Source of the DNA: Nymphaea colorata
Lineage: Eukaryota > Streptophyta > Magnoliopsida > Nymphaeales > Nymphaeaceae
Reading direction: 5' to 3'
NCBI RefSeq assembly: GCF_008831285.2
Contig: NC_045149.1
Coordinates: forward strand, 1,366,001-1,430,000
Length of the DNA stretch: 64,000 nt
Below, piece by piece: positions 11,581 through 25,420 of this stretch; position 1 is the stretch's first letter; each line of letters opens with the position of its first letter. Under the pieces are notes generated by a model. The model saw only the letters and a list, made by a program, of their open reading frames with translations, was not told where the DNA came from and made no database searches. Both the position numbers and the translations under genes were made by a program.

Positions 11581-13260
11581 TTATAACATAAAATAAAAAT
11601 TATATATATAATATTTATTTATCCATCTACAGAAAAATGCTTGCTTATGCAACGCACCCAGCTGAGCAACCGCTCGGCTGGTATGGACAGTCCATGTAGA
11701 CTCAGTCTCAACTTAAAAAAACTGATGTTCGGTGAACATCAAGTCTTGAATGGTGGTAGGTGATGCCTCCCCTATATGAGAGAGAAGGCTCCCTGGTGGT
11801 GGCCTTCCCATTATTTTCATCAAAAAGGGGAAAATGCAAATGAAGAAGCCATCACCTCCCCCAATTAGTGGTGGTGTCCCACTGCCCCTTGCCTGTAGAC
11901 ACTTCATTTCAAAAAAAAATAAAGAAAAACGGAAGGGGAGGTAGTTGCGTCTCATAGCGGGTCGCTCTCCCACCACCAACGAGTATGAGAGATGGCTTCT
12001 CGAGCCTCATTTTAACAATAAACAAAGAGCAAATGGAATGGGGAAGCCATAGCCTCCCCATTACCATCTGTAGGCTCCCACCATCTGCCCTCATCCACTG
12101 GTGAGGGGCAGACAGGTGGGGCTCACCGCTAGCAAGGCAGAATAGAATCTACATATCTACTTTTAATATATGCCACATGGGATATTCTAGAAGATAGTTT
12201 TTCAGCATTTGTATTGCTAATACCACACTAGACATGCTTATTAGGTCATATCAAGAACACAACTATGTACTAATGACACCTTATCTTTTTAGCCTTAAAC
12301 AACTATCAATTCTCCAGTTAATCTATTTCCCTTTCATGGAATTGAAGGATGTCAAGATTTATGTCAGATTTCTTTCTACCTTCACTGTCATATTATTATG
12401 AGAGAACTAGTTTTGATGGAAGATTTCTTCTATTGCAAATAAATGTCTCAAGTTTCTTCATTGTTCTGTATCTTTGCTTACTAATGAATAATATGAGTTT
12501 TCCTTTCTCATTGATTAACTACTATTTTTTTATAAATAATTGCATTTTATACATAAAGAAAGGCTAGTTATAGTCATTGCTTTTCTTTGGTAACTAAGAA
12601 AACTAATAGGAAGTAACTAATTGGCACACTCACTAACTCAATCAATTTTGTTGCATTGACTTCCATTTTCTCTTCACTGTCACACGATGCATCTTTGCTC
12701 TTTTGTTAACAATAGCTTTACTACAAGAAATATATTGGTTTGCCTACTAATCACAAACTAGAATTTAAAAAAAAAAATTAGAGAAGTATTTTCAGTAGTA
12801 CTTTCTTTAGTTAGTCTACCTGCAAAACTATTTGATAAGTGAAGAAACTGAGTTCCATACAACTTCCTATGCTCAATATTCTAGAAATCTTACGTATGTC
12901 AGCCTCCGTATGAAGGAATTACATTGTCATTTTATATTTGACTCGAGCTCTTATGCATTTCCATGAAGTCAAAGATTCACCTTAAAACACATAAAACCCA
13001 ATTGTTGAGTGTTTATTGTTTGGATCTCTTTCCTAATCATTACCTATATAAACTATTAGGTTTAAAGAAGATAAAAGTGATAGAAATACTCCCCCATTAA
13101 TTGTTCTTTTGGCATATCTAATAGTCTGGAGGATGACTCCCATATGAACTACTTTTTTGGCATGTTGAAATTGACTCACGACATAGACCACATGAACAAT
13201 ATCTAGTCAAGTAATTCTAAAATACATTACTGAGCATACAAGTTACTTGTAGTGTGTAAG
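11581..13260. other. Intergenic; one GC-richer patch
   Basis: Bases about 11,640-12,150 are GC-richer and contain two similar stretches ending in agccatcacctcccc (about 11,849) and agccatagcctcccc (about 12,046), which suggests an old internal duplication. The rest is very AT-rich. No gene recognised. Confidence 0.35.
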
Positions 13261-13269
13261 ATTGTCCAA

Positions 13270-14485
13270 TGATACTCCATTTTCAATTATTTTTGTTTCC
13301 ACAGTATCTTGCCTTTTGTGATTCTTGATTTAGCAATTATTTTGCAACAAATTTGATTTAGAACAAAAAAAAAGCCTGTAGTAGAATATACTACTTCAAT
13401 AATTAAAGAGTGTGCAAAAAAATAGATTCTTTATTTCAAAACTTCATTGTAAAAATTTTTTTATTTCTTTGACTCCCTCTTTGTCACTTCATATGATCAA
13501 CATAGAAACAATATATAGTAGAAGAATATAAATACCCACCAAAGTGTGCTTAATGAATAGAGCAACATCAGATAAACAAGATTTGAATCCACACTTAAAC
13601 ATAATAATATTAGACTAATCAAACCATGCTTTTGGTTAAGCCTTTTTTAATTTCAATTTTTTTTCCTTTTGGAACAAGTAGGATAGTGCAACATATAACT
13701 TATTCTTCTAATTCACCGTTTAAAAAGACATTCTTTACATCTATTTGATACATTTTCTATTTTTAGTATATGCTAGAGCTACAAAAGTTGGGGCCCTATG
13801 CTCCCATATAGATCCCTTAAGAATTCTCTCAACAAATGAGGAATCCTCAATTGGTGATTAACTAGCTTTAACATAAGTATATTCAGCTTGGGTTATAATT
13901 TGGCTCTTTTATGATAAGTTATAATTTCATTGGTGGCTTCACCTTCATCATTGCTGAAAACCTTTTTTTCTTCTTCATTAGGATATGAACCATCATCAAA
14001 GATATGTAAACAAAAAGGAGTAGTTCCTATTATTTTAAAAAGCTTTATTTCTTGCAACTGCTTTCTTTTTCAACAAAATTTACACTTTTGAAATAATAAA
14101 TTTATCATTTATTAAATCACAACATTTGTCTCCCTTTTGAGTTTCAAAATATTCAGTAACAATAGATTCAATAGCTTTTGAGCTTAGTTTATTAGTTTCA
14201 TCATTCAAAAATAGCATGTATATCCAAAAATACTAAGCCTTTCATAATCGGGGTCGTATTTAAATCACTTTTCAAAAGGTGAAAGACTTAATAAAACTTT
14301 TAATGACATTCTATTTATGTGATAGATGGAGGCTAGAGTGGGTTCCACCCAAAATTTATTAGTGTTTTCTTTTTCAAGATCAGAAGTTCTCTAGTTTTCA
14401 TGTCAAAATTTTCTTTTGACAATCTATTTTGTATAAGTATTTTAGAACAAGACATTGATATATTATTCCAAAGTGTATTCGCAGC
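13270..14485 (-). pseudogene. Ty1/copia pol fragment, copy A
   Basis: On the minus strand this carries the RT block around 13,480-13,530 (LLLYIVSMLII where LLYVDDMLIVG is expected) and, at higher coordinates (14,100-14,300), the end of the integrase region. The order is that of a minus-strand copia pol. It aligns with copy B piece by piece: 13,290-13,660 with 14,520-14,920, and 13,790-14,480 with 16,105-16,830. Many stops and a degraded catalytic motif show it is dead. Confidence 0.65.
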
Positions 14486-14489
14486 AATA

Positions 14490-17400
14490 TCTGGTTCAGT
14501 AAAGGTGAGATATATTAATGCAATATCTTGTCATTTGTGATTCTCGATTTGGCAATAGTTTTTTTACCAAATTTGATTTGAAACAAAAACTAGTCTCTAG
14601 TAGAATATACCACTTAAATACCTAAGGAGTGTATAAGAAAACCTAGATTCCTTATTTCAAAACTTTGTTGTAAAAGTTTTTTGATTTCTTTGACTCATTC
14701 TTCGTCACTTCCTATGATCAACATACCATCAATATATAGTAGAGGAATAACAATATTTGCCAAAGTGCATCATAACAAACAGAGCAATGTTAGTTAAACA
14801 AGATTTGAGACCACAATCATAATAATATTAGATTGATCAAACCATGTTTTTGAAGCTTGTTTAAGTACTTATTAGGTCTTTTTAATTTCAATTTTTTTCA
14901 TTTTGGAGCAAATAAGTCGGATAGAGAAAGTGAAGACCAACAAACACATGAAATCAATACCAAGGTTTAACAACTCCAACATTCACAGTTCTTCTGAACC
15001 ATACCTCGGTATAGCTAAGACATGTACAACTTAGGTACATGGTTTTAAATAGAATCAAATGCTCAATGAAAATATCACGACAGTTAACAATCAAACAAAA
15101 ACTACTATAATTAAGATTCTAACAAGCATGGAACCACAACACAACTTTAACCCATGTCCCTACTATGCTAGACTATACACAATAAGTACTCTAGTCAACT
15201 TATGCACTACATGAAATTGACTCAAACTAAGCATGGCCATAAATAAATATTGAACATGAGTCTCAAAGTCTAAAGACTCTAAACCAGGTTGACACTCAAC
15301 AATAAGACCATAAAATGATCTAAAGAGAATTATATTGCCTCGTATACTCACCAATTAGGAATATAGCAAAAGACGTCAAGTTGAACTTTGAAATGGCTTG
15401 TTATTTTCAAATTTTTGCCCATAGGATTTTAGTGCATGTGTGCAAAAGACAACCTTCTTTTACCTGTCCTGAAGCATTCGATGAAGTATTAGGATTTAGA
15501 ATCGCACCGATGCTCCCGAAGGGATTTCTTTCCATTTTCAACGTATGAGCATAATTTATCAGCTTCATAGGAAACCAAAGAAAAGAAGCAGATATTAACC
15601 TCGAATCATTCACCCACAAAGGATCTAAAATCAATGCTAGAGACTTCAGTCTTCATGTCCTTCATCCCTTGGCAAGCACTTTTTTTTTTTTGCTTTCTTT
15701 TGTTTTTTGATTTTCTTTCGCTTTTTCTTGCTTTGTTTTTTTTTTGCTTCTTTTTTGTTTTTTTCATATATATTTTTTTTAGGCTGACCTTCACCTCTGA
15801 GGAAAATACCTCACCACCCCAAAAGCTACTACAGAACGCCATCTCTTTGATAGTTTTCTGTAGCTTTGTCACGTGTCATACCCACTTCAACTTGTGAGTT
15901 TCAACAAGACAAAATGTTCATAGGTTGTTATCTTCATGGAATATACATAAATCACCTTTATGCATACCAAGTACCCTCAATTACTAACCCTCATTTTGCT
16001 ACCTGAAGAACACTCAGGCTTCCACCTCATCGCACTTCCATGTTTGATTCTTGCAGATGTTTGATTGCAAAGGCGAATAACATTTCCTAATCCTTGAGCT
16101 CTTAGGGCCCTATGCTTCCATATAAATCTCATAAGAATTCTATCAACAAATGGAGAATTCTCAATTGGTGATTCACTAGCTTCAACAGGATTATATTCAT
16201 CTTGGTTTGATAATCTGGTTCATCTATGATAAGTTATACTTTCTTTGGATGTTCTGCCTTCATCATTGTGGAAAACATTTTCTTTTTCTTCTTCATAATC
16301 ATGTGAATCACCATCAATCTTTGAAATATATTTAAATAAAAGCAACTAGCTTTTACCATTTTGAAAAGCTTTATTTCTTTCAAGTCCACTTTTTTGTTCA
16401 ACAAAACTAATATTTATGAAATAATGAATTTATTATTTGTTAAATCATAACATATGTCTCCCTTTTGAATTTCAGAATATCCAATAAAAACACACTGAAT
16501 AGCTTTTGAGATTAGTTTATCAGATTTGTCATTCAAAACACAACATATGTATCTAAAAATACTAAGTCTTCCATAATCAAGTTCGTACTTAAATAACTTT
16601 TCAAAAGGTAATATATTTGATAGAACTTTTAATGGCATTCTATTTTAAGGGATAGATGGAGGCTAGAGCGAACTTTCATCCAAAATTTTTTGGGTGGATT
16701 TTTCAAGATCATAAGTGTTCTAGTATTCTTCATAACATGTCAAAGTTTTCTTTTTGGATAATCTATTTTATTGAAGTGTTTTAGAACAAGACTTTTGATA
16801 TATTATTCCAAAGTGTTTCAAGTAATTTAAAACTCATTGGAGATGAATTCTTGTCTGGAATTAGTTATAAGTTTTTTTTTCGCACCAAATTAGTTCTTTA
16901 TAGATTGTTATAGTTATTAAATTAATCAAATTCCTCAAATTTAAGTTTCAAGAAGTAAATCCAACAATACCTAGTAAAACTATAAAAATATATTATTTAA
17001 TATGATAGTCCTCACTTTGACATAATAGGGCCTGTCCAAACAAATTGGCATGAACAAGTTCAAAGGGTTTGAAGCAATGAAGGTTCTTGATTCAAAAAGT
17101 GTATATTTTATTTTTCCAAGTAAACAATCATTACATCAAAGATTTTCAATACATATTTTTTTGGTAGGAGAAAAGAAACACAATTTACTTATGCTTGGAT
17201 GTCTTTAAGTTCAATAGATATAGTTTCTGCAACTTTATAAATGACTCTATTAGGTATACATGAATTGTTCATGTAATATAGATCTTAATTTTTAAATTTT
17301 GCAATAAGCTTCCCGAGCAAGTAATGTTACATCCAATATTTATTTGATAAGGAGATAAAATTATGCCATGGTTTGAAATTTCAGAAATCGAAAGTAAGTT

Positions 17401-17620
17401 GAGATTCAATTGTTTGCCACATAATTAACTTTTGAAATATAAAATTATTGTTTGTCAAAATCATTTTTGTAGTCTCCAATTCCTGTAACTTCAAAAGAGG
17501 TTATCTTGGTTATATTGACATTGAAAAGCTTATTCATATTTCATAAAAAAGGAGATACCTGGAGTCATATGAAATGCTGCTCCATCATCTAAAAGCCAAA
17601 ATAATTAGATTGTAGGTTGG
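14490..17620 (-). pseudogene. Ty1/copia pol remnant, copy B, interrupted
   Basis: Minus-strand copia polyprotein remnant in PR-IN-RT order. Near 17,560-17,605 there is a protease-like DDGAAFHMTP (the canonical form is LDSGASFHMTP). Around 17,020 there is FELVHANLFG (integrase core start). At 16,414-16,638 a 74-codon open frame holds PFEKLFKYELDYGRL and KAIQCVFIGYSEIQKG, classic for the copia integrase end. At 14,711-14,743 there is the RT motif LLYIDGMLIIG, with the catalytic YVDD changed to YIDG. Bases about 14,930-16,100 have no counterpart in copy A and look like an insertion or replacement. Frames are broken throughout, so it is inactive. Confidence 0.75.
14930..16100. other. Foreign segment inside copia copy B
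   Basis: Where copy A has only about 115 bp between RT and integrase landmarks, copy B has about 1.17 kb of unrelated sequence. It contains a pyrimidine-rich T tract region (15,680-15,780) and open frames that are low-complexity Lys/Phe repeats. No ends or target duplication were identified. Confidence 0.4.
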
Positions 17621-18077
17621 GATTAGAGACAAATTATGCCAATGCATTTGAATGTGTCTCCTTAAGAAGAGGATGGAGCACCAGTGCAAGTTGAATTAAT
17701 GTAGAAGAGATAAAATATGATGAAAGATAGTTTTAATCATTTTAGGCCCAAGTTTTTGGTCTTTTATTGGTGGGATTGAACTTGGAAGCTTGACTTGTTG
17801 ATGTATTTGTGTTACCTTCTTTTTGCATCAAACAAAGAGAGACACATTTATTTGATGGTGTAGGTACCTTTGTTAAAGATATATTAGATCATGTTTGAAA
17901 AATTCAAGAGTATCAATGTGTATGATTATAGTTTTAATTATTGCTAATGCTCCCTCATATAAATATTTCTTTCTATTTTCTCCACTGTTTTAATGTTTCA
18001 ACAGGATTCTTGTACTTTTGTTTTATGGAATCTTGAATATACACACATAAACACATCCCAAAACCATTGTAGTGTTC

Positions 18078-18141
<64 letters not shown>

Positions 18142-21017
18142 ATATAGAAATTGTGACATGAGAGCCTCTCTTATCATGCATCAATGTGAGCTAGTCCTCC
18201 TCTACTCATGTTATTGAAAGTTTTGTCTTATTAAATCAAAGACAATTACTTTCTGTGTAGAAGCTAGTTGGAGTTAATAATGTTGTGTTAGGATCTTTTG
18301 AAATTCAATAATTTATCCTTCTACTCTAGATAAATTCATCAACAAAGAAAAAAAGAAAGGAGGAACTCATTCTTGAGTTCATGGCATGGCATTCTAATCG
18401 ACGAACCTCAGTTGGATTAAAGATACCACATCAAAAGTTGTTCTTGGGAAAATAATAAGAACTCATTCAACTCATGAATCAACAGTTCTAAAAAATCATA
18501 TGGATCAAGTCCACTTTGCTAATGATGTTATTGAAGAAACAACATCTTTTTCTTAAGAAGAATTCTATAGATATGGACTCTGACCTTGGAAAAGTAAAAT
18601 TTTTTGTCAAATGTTTTTTTTGGACATTATATTATTGACAAAGACATCAATTCAAGTTACATCAATTATAGCAATGTTAGTTGATCGTCTACTATTTGTT
18701 GTTGACATATATGATCTTGTCCTTAATCAAGATAGTTGCTTACAATTTTATGAAACCATCAGTTCCTAAATTGTTTGATGCTTCTAAGATGGCCATTCAA
18801 ATAGCCTTCAATGTTGTTCATGGCCAAAGACATGGTCGTGGCTTTATTGAGATATTGGTTGAAGAATAAACTATTACAGATCTTATCAATTTCAGAACAA
18901 CTGACAAACTCTATCCTTTGATTTCTTTCAAAATACTCTGGGCAATCAAATGATACAACCCACACTTTCTCTTCTATTAGGTAATGAGCCTTTTCTTTCT
19001 ATTGTTAACATAGGAAATATTCCAATTAAGATAATGAATCTTTATTCATTTTAGAAACTACTAATATGTGACTAAGAGAGAAAATAATATGGTCTCAGTG
19101 AGCTTTTTACGTCTAATAGTGATTGATTTTTGAGTACTCACAATTTTATGAAGGATTGTTGGATAAGAATAATTTCTTTGAAGACCGAAAATGTATAACA
19201 AACTCCAGACCATTTAAACTAGCTCAAAGCTTAATGATGAATTCAATAAAGTTTCTATTACTTGTCAATGTCAATCAAACAAAGTCAAAGGAACTAATGC
19301 TGATGGGCATTAGCATCTTGTTCATGCAAATAAAAAGTTCACATCTTAGCTTAAAAATCATAAGTAAATTTCAATAAGTTCTCCTATTCTTAAATTTGTT
19401 TATGAAGATGTGTCATATAAAAGGCTCATAGACTGCTATATATTATATTTGATTTTTATACACCAAAGGTTTCAAAGGTTGTATATATGAATTTCTAGGG
19501 TCATACTCCAACAATTTGTCAAAAAGGAATTCAATATTATCTTTTGATAATGAATAACTATTGTTGTTTTACATGGATATTTTGGTTTGCACATACTAAA
19601 TGGCACACAAATGCATCAAAGATTTTAGGTGGAATGATTTTATGTTACTATCTATATTATTAGTTAGTTGTATACCTTTAAGCTCAAGAAAGAATCACCA
19701 TATGAACCTGTCTTTGGCAAATTTTAAATTACTTATATGCAAGTTTTATGTTTATGTTGCTATCTCTTGTTAACTCTCACTAATAAGTCCAAATCTCAAA
19801 TAAAAGTTATCATATATTTTTTTTAGGTTGTGGCATTTGATGTAAAGGGTATTGGGATTTTGAACCAAGAAACAATGCTTGGTCATCTCTTGGCATATAG
19901 TATTTAAAGGACATTCGAGAGGCCATGATGTTCATTCTTTAATTTGTTGAACTTGTTTAGCTGAGCTAGGCCTAGGTGATGCCTCATTCATGCTGGCTAG
20001 GAGAAATGGATGTGTTGAAATTCCTCCCTCCACCAAGTCTTAATAGTAAGAAGTAAGTGGCATTTGTCTTTCTCATCTTGCTGCAATAAATCTATTTCCA
20101 CAAACAATCAACCTAATTTCTAACTTTGGTTTCTCGTCAATGCCCAATTCATGTAGTAAAGGCACTATTTTCTGTCAGTTCACATGTTCAGCCCACTTCC
20201 CCTTGTACATTGAATTTGTGTCAACCTGAGCGTAATATGCCTGAACCAAATGGAAATTCATTTTCCAAATAGTTGACTTTAAGCCAGCAGCACTTGGAAC
20301 ATTTTGAAACATTGTCTTTGACATCACCATTTTTAAAATCGACCTCAATCATTTGAACCTAATGCAAGTCCTAATTCAAAGTCATATATAGTCAAACAAG
20401 CATTTAACTCTTGAGCACCCTAGTTCACGTATTCATCCAATGGTCACTTAGTTTATGACTTGTTCCCTTATGTCAAGTTCTTTTACACCAATCAAATGCA
20501 GCCACTTGATATGAACATTCAGCCTTAGTTTTTTAGAAAACCATCACCTCTTATTATTAGAAGAATGCTAAACATAACATTGGCAACAAAAAAGGCACTT
20601 TGTCTGAAAGAGACTTGAGTACAACATTATTGGATCCAAATATACTATAAAGTTAAACATCATGCTAATAGGGTGAGCCTTGCTATAAAGCTCAACTCAT
20701 AGCTTGAGTTGTTCTGCAAGAAGCAAGACTTGATTATCTGGAAACATCCAATCCAACAATTAAGCCGACAATGATTTGGTCCAATTAACTATTGTGATAG
20801 AGTGTGATCATATCATGTGGAAGCTAAGATTTGGATGACGCATTTTTGAATTGATTCTTAAATAAAGATGCACATTCTTCACAACCGTAATGGTTGCATG
20901 GATTAATGGTAGACAAATCATGTGTTCAAGTTGGATAAACTGCTCTATTGGTCGACATAGGCCCTTTGGGGCCGGTATCATTGGCTAAGTTACTCTTGTA
21001 AGTCATAGATCTTGTGT
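17621..21017. other. Decayed retroelement sequence, AT-rich
   Basis: No intact gene. Short plus-strand frames (18681-18869 and 19123-19377) have no clear domain. From its position next to the copia RNase H fragment at 29.6 kb (on the other side of an inserted LARD), this may be the front part of the same plus-strand copia element, but the similarity is too weak to state. Confidence 0.35.
18083..18142. repeat. (AC)n(AT)n compound microsatellite
   Basis: About 18 AC units followed by about 11 AT units. Confidence 0.95.
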
Positions 21018-21022
21018 GTCAC
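21018..21022. repeat. Target-site duplication, left copy
   Basis: gtcac, identical to 29,089-29,093. Confidence 0.7.
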
Positions 21023-23193
21023 TATTCGCATACCCAAAATTTTTTGTTTTTACAGTGCTCCAAAAAAATGAGTTATTTATTTGAAAATGAGAGAGAAAGG
21101 GACTCATCTGTCGGTACGAGGATCGAGCATTCTCAGTGCCTTTACCGAGATTAATCAATCCAATGGCTATGTTTATTATTGATGCATTTCATTTTGGCTT
21201 AAACAACTTTCTCATTCTATATGCGGTGTAGAAAAATATTGAAAGTTTGATGTTTCAAACTTTTTGAAAATGTTTTTGAAGAATTAATTGAGAATGTGAA
21301 ATATTTTGGAAAAAACTAGAATTGAAAAATCTTTGTAAATATCATTTGAAAAACTTGGAAAATCATTTTGAAGTCACTTTAGTGTTCTCTTACGACTTTA
21401 AGTAGGTTTAAGGTTTTACTCTAATTCGGTTACTGCCTAGTTAGATATTCATCTCATCTTGCTTAAGTTCTTTTAGAGATGTGCTTGTGGTCATTTGTGA
21501 TGTTAAGTGAATGTGGATGCATGAATGCATTAATCCTACATGGTTCATTCCTACCACAAATTTTATCTAAAGGCATTCTTACTATCACATACATCTAAGG
21601 TTTTTGTAATAAATATTTTTTATGACAAGAGAAAAGTTTTTAAAAATGAAATACGGTTGTAGACCCTCAAGCATGATTCCAATATTGGGTCATTACTTGA
21701 GTCTTGGTCTTAGTGAAGTCGGCAAATGAGAAATTAAAATCTTAAATCATAAGAGAAAATATTGAAAGAATGGAAAAGATGAAAGACGTTGATAGAGAGA
21801 AACATAGAGAAAGAGATCTTGAAAATCATAAAAACAAAGATTTAAAAGAAAGATAGACATGTATTCATATACATATTTATATATATATATATATATATAT
21901 ATGCGTAAATGAAAGCTTGTAAAAAGAAGGTTTAAATGAAATAGAGAAGAGGAGATGATTTTAGAAAGAGAGAGAGATTTTTAAATGGAATACATGTACA
22001 CATATTCATATATACATATACGAGAGTTTGTAAAAGAATATGTTAAATCATAAAAAGAGGAAGACATTCATGTGCACGTATACGTATATAACCTGTATAC
22101 ATGCATAAGTCTTCATGAGAATTAAAATCAAAAAATGACTTGAAAATAGCCGACTTTAATTTTTTATATAGGCTGGAGAGGAACTTGGGCTCATACAAGG
22201 CCGCATTAGATAGGGTATTTGGTTTTGAAAATCTTTTAGAAAACATGCTTCCAAATATGAACATAAAATCATATTGTTTGCTTCAAAAAAATACATTTCT
22301 TCCACCATCGGGTATGAAATAAAATCAAATATTCACGAAATGAAAAGCAACAACATAGAAAAGCACTCATTGGGTCCCTAATTGGGTGATTAAGAAATAA
22401 ACTAAGTGTCAAAATGACATGAAGATGCACTTTAACATGTACAAATTCATGAAGGGCTTTCTGGGGTTGGACAAGTCCCAACCTCAAAAATCAACACAAG
22501 AAAACTATGCATGAACAATATCTCCAAAGCAAAGCAACATTCAAGTAATAGAGAGAACATGTTCAATCATAGAAAGAAATATTACTTCACATTATCATGC
22601 TCCCGGTGCACTCGAGCATAGCTTCTTGACTCTAAAATAAAGATTTGAGAGCTATCTCATATGGCCATAGGGAGATGAAGAATTGAAAAAACAATGAAAA
22701 GAATGGAGTGGGATGTTGATTGCATACCTCTAATGAGAATGATTTTAGGAAGATGAATAACCTTGCTCTGAATGATCTTAGATTTACCTTGAATGAAGCT
22801 CCAAGATGATGAAGAGACATTAGAAATCCTCTAAGGGTTAGCCCATGCTCAAGAGGGAGGGTTGTGGGGGCATTTATAAAGATTGTGGAAGCCAAAATTC
22901 AAAATTTGAATTCAAGAGGGAAGAGTTTTGGAGCCAAAATTCAAAATTCGAATTCAATATTTGAATTCAAGAGGGAAAGAATTCCCGATTTAGATCTAAA
23001 CTTGGATTTTGGATCTAATTCGGATTTGATAATTGAATTTTGGATTTGAATCTTGTGTATAAGGTAGGGTTTTCAATTTGAATTTTTTGTTTCGGTTTGG
23101 ACAATGGTTTAGAAATTCATTTTGGATCAAATAATCACAAATTTATTTTGAATTTAAAATTTAAATCCAAATAACAAAATAATAGTCTTTTTT
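21023..23193 (-). repeat. 3' LTR of the LARD-like element
   Basis: Aligns with 26,416-29,088 over nearly its whole length. It starts tattcgcat where the other copy has tgttcgcat, so the terminal TG/CA is mutated here. At its inner edge (about 23,193) it stops about 30 bp short of the other copy's end. It also lacks the 275-bp tandem duplication (26.44-26.98 kb) and about 140 bp present near 28,590-28,730 in the other copy. Confidence 0.8.
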
Positions 23194-23283
23194 TACTTTG
23201 TTACTGAGCTGGTGCTAGCCGTGTTTAGTGACAAATATAAGCACTACAAATTTTTCAAACAAAACTTGTTCAGATTAATATTT

Positions 23284-23500
23284 CAGGCTTAACCCCTTAC
23301 CTGAATGGGTTGTTTGAGCTTATGTTACAGGTTTAACCCCTTGCCTGCACAGGTTTGCCAATATTGAATTCAGGTTTAACCCCTTGAAATGGGTTGCATT
23401 GGCTTGCATTGCAGGTTTAACCTCTTACTTGTGTGGGTGGTTCTTTAGTCCATAATTTCAGGTTTTACCCCTTTCCAAAATTGGTTGCTCCATAATAAGT
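23284..23500. repeat. Five-copy minisatellite, unit about 43 bp
   Basis: Copies begin at 23,284, 23,328, 23,371, 23,412 and 23,459, each opening with CAGGYTTWACCYCTT and followed by a variable part that often contains a TGGGTTG-like word. It lies just inside the 3' LTR of the LARD-like element. Confidence 0.8.
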
Positions 23501-24389
23501 GGCAATGCCAGGAAAGAACATTCATCACCTCGAATACTTTTGTTGAAGCAAGAATGAAACTCTATTGTTCATTCATTGGTTGTGACAAGAAAACTTCCTA
23601 TTACTTCGAGTGCTTTTTGGTGAAATTTTTGTTTTCACCAATGGCTAGGTTTTGAACTTGTTAAAATTCCCCAAACAAGTGTTTGGGTTGAGCTTGCTTT
23701 GAAAAGCCCTCGGCCAAATGGCTGAGTTGCGCTTGCTTTATAAGATTTTTTTTCTGGCGACCAGGTTGAGCTAACTCTAGAATACTCTGAACCTAGCAGC
23801 CGGATTGCGCTTGATAAAATCTTTAGCTTAGTAGCTGAGTTGTTTTGATTGGGATATGATCCCTTTTTTTTATGGACAATGATGATTGTGAAAGAAAAAT
23901 GTGTGTCGCAAAAGCCATTTAGAAATGTCTCGAAATATTCATAATAAAAAAATGCCTCAGTATTAGCAATTGCCATGAGTGGTAATAGATAGAATCTGAT
24001 TCAAAACAGAATGCGCGAATGTACTGAGTAGAAGATAGAAGGTTGATACCTGGATCAAAGCAAAAATGATAGAAAATGCCCCAATGAAAAGAAGGTGTAG
24101 ACAAAATTATATAAAGGAAATTGATATATTTTCCGCTAACAAGAAAATGAGGGTGCAAGGTAATATGAGCTTTGGTTTGAAAGAATTTCTGTTTGTTTTT
24201 AATGACAAGCAATTGGTTCAATTTTTATAGGAAAAAAAATGAGAATATGATCGATAGATAGTAATTCTCATAGTGAGATATCAAGTTGATAATATAAGAA
24301 AATAGAGCATCTTAATTTTGAAAGGATTAAAGAGTATAAATATATGAGGTTTGATTTGAGAAGATATAGACTCAATATGGGTGGATGAA

Positions 24390-25420
24390 TAAATTAAAAA
24401 TAAGTGCCCGATGATTGAAAATAGAATATGTCGGAGCAAAACAAAGATATTAGAAAAAATGATGACCCAATAAAATTATGAAAGTAATAAAATGGAAATA
24501 AAGAAGCACTATAAATATTGAAACTAAAAAAAAATTGGCTAAATATAAATGATGGAAAAAAAGAATGCATGACCTCAGTCAAGCACGTGTTGATCACAAA
24601 CTAAGATTGAGACCAAAAAAATAATGGAAATTGCCTCAATAAAATGAATGCATGGACAAAATTATATAAAAAAAAAGTGATATGTCAGGGTGAAAGGTAA
24701 TATCATATGCATGAGCTTGGGTATAAAAGAATTTTTTGATTTGTTTTTATTGACAAACAATTGAGACAAAGCTTGTAGAAAAGAAATTTGTTGTAGAAAT
24801 ATGATCGGTAAATAGTGATTTTCATATCGAGATATCAAGTTTAAAATATAGGAAAATATAAAAAATTATGAACAATTTATCACTTGTGAAGAATCTTAAG
24901 TTTGAAAGGATTAGACCTCTAGTAGAGTATAATAAATACATGATGTTTGATTCATATAGATCCAATAAGTTAAAATCACATGTTCGATAATTGAAAATAG
25001 AGTATACTTGAGTAAAGCAAAGATTGGTATTCAATTTAGAATAAATGATTAGCCAATAAAATCATGAAAATAATAAAATTGGGAGAAAGATATACTGTGG
25101 CTGTTGAGGCAAAAAAAAAATTATGTATAGCCTGAGTCGAGCAAAGTTGGTAATTGAGCTAATAGATGGCTATCATGTTCAAGAATAGGAGGTCAGGATA
25201 AATGGAGAATTGACAAGATTTGATAAATGTAAATTTAGAAGCAATTCTAAAAAAAATGAGCTTGCAAAGGAATAATTGATGACCCAATGAAATTATGGAA
25301 GTAGTAAAATAGGAGGAGAGGCGCACCATAGGTATTGAAAATAGAAAATTATTTGGCTAAATATAAATGATGAAAAAGAATGTATGACCTGAGTCAAGCA
25401 AAGTTGGTAATTGAGCCAAT
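24390..25420. repeat. Three diverged internal repeats of the LARD-like element
   Basis: Stretches around 24,395-24,620, 24,965-25,150 and 25,265-25,410 share the order: (a) gatgacccaat-like word, (b) a purine/AT run ending gtaataaaat, (c) an agcaaag(t)ttgg or tgacctgagtcaagc word. They look like old segmental duplications in the interior. Confidence 0.5.

Noticed and set aside
23284-23500. CRISPR-like regularly spaced repeats
   Set aside because: Plant nuclear DNA; repeats are imperfect, spacers are themselves related, and the array lies inside an LTR retrotransposon.
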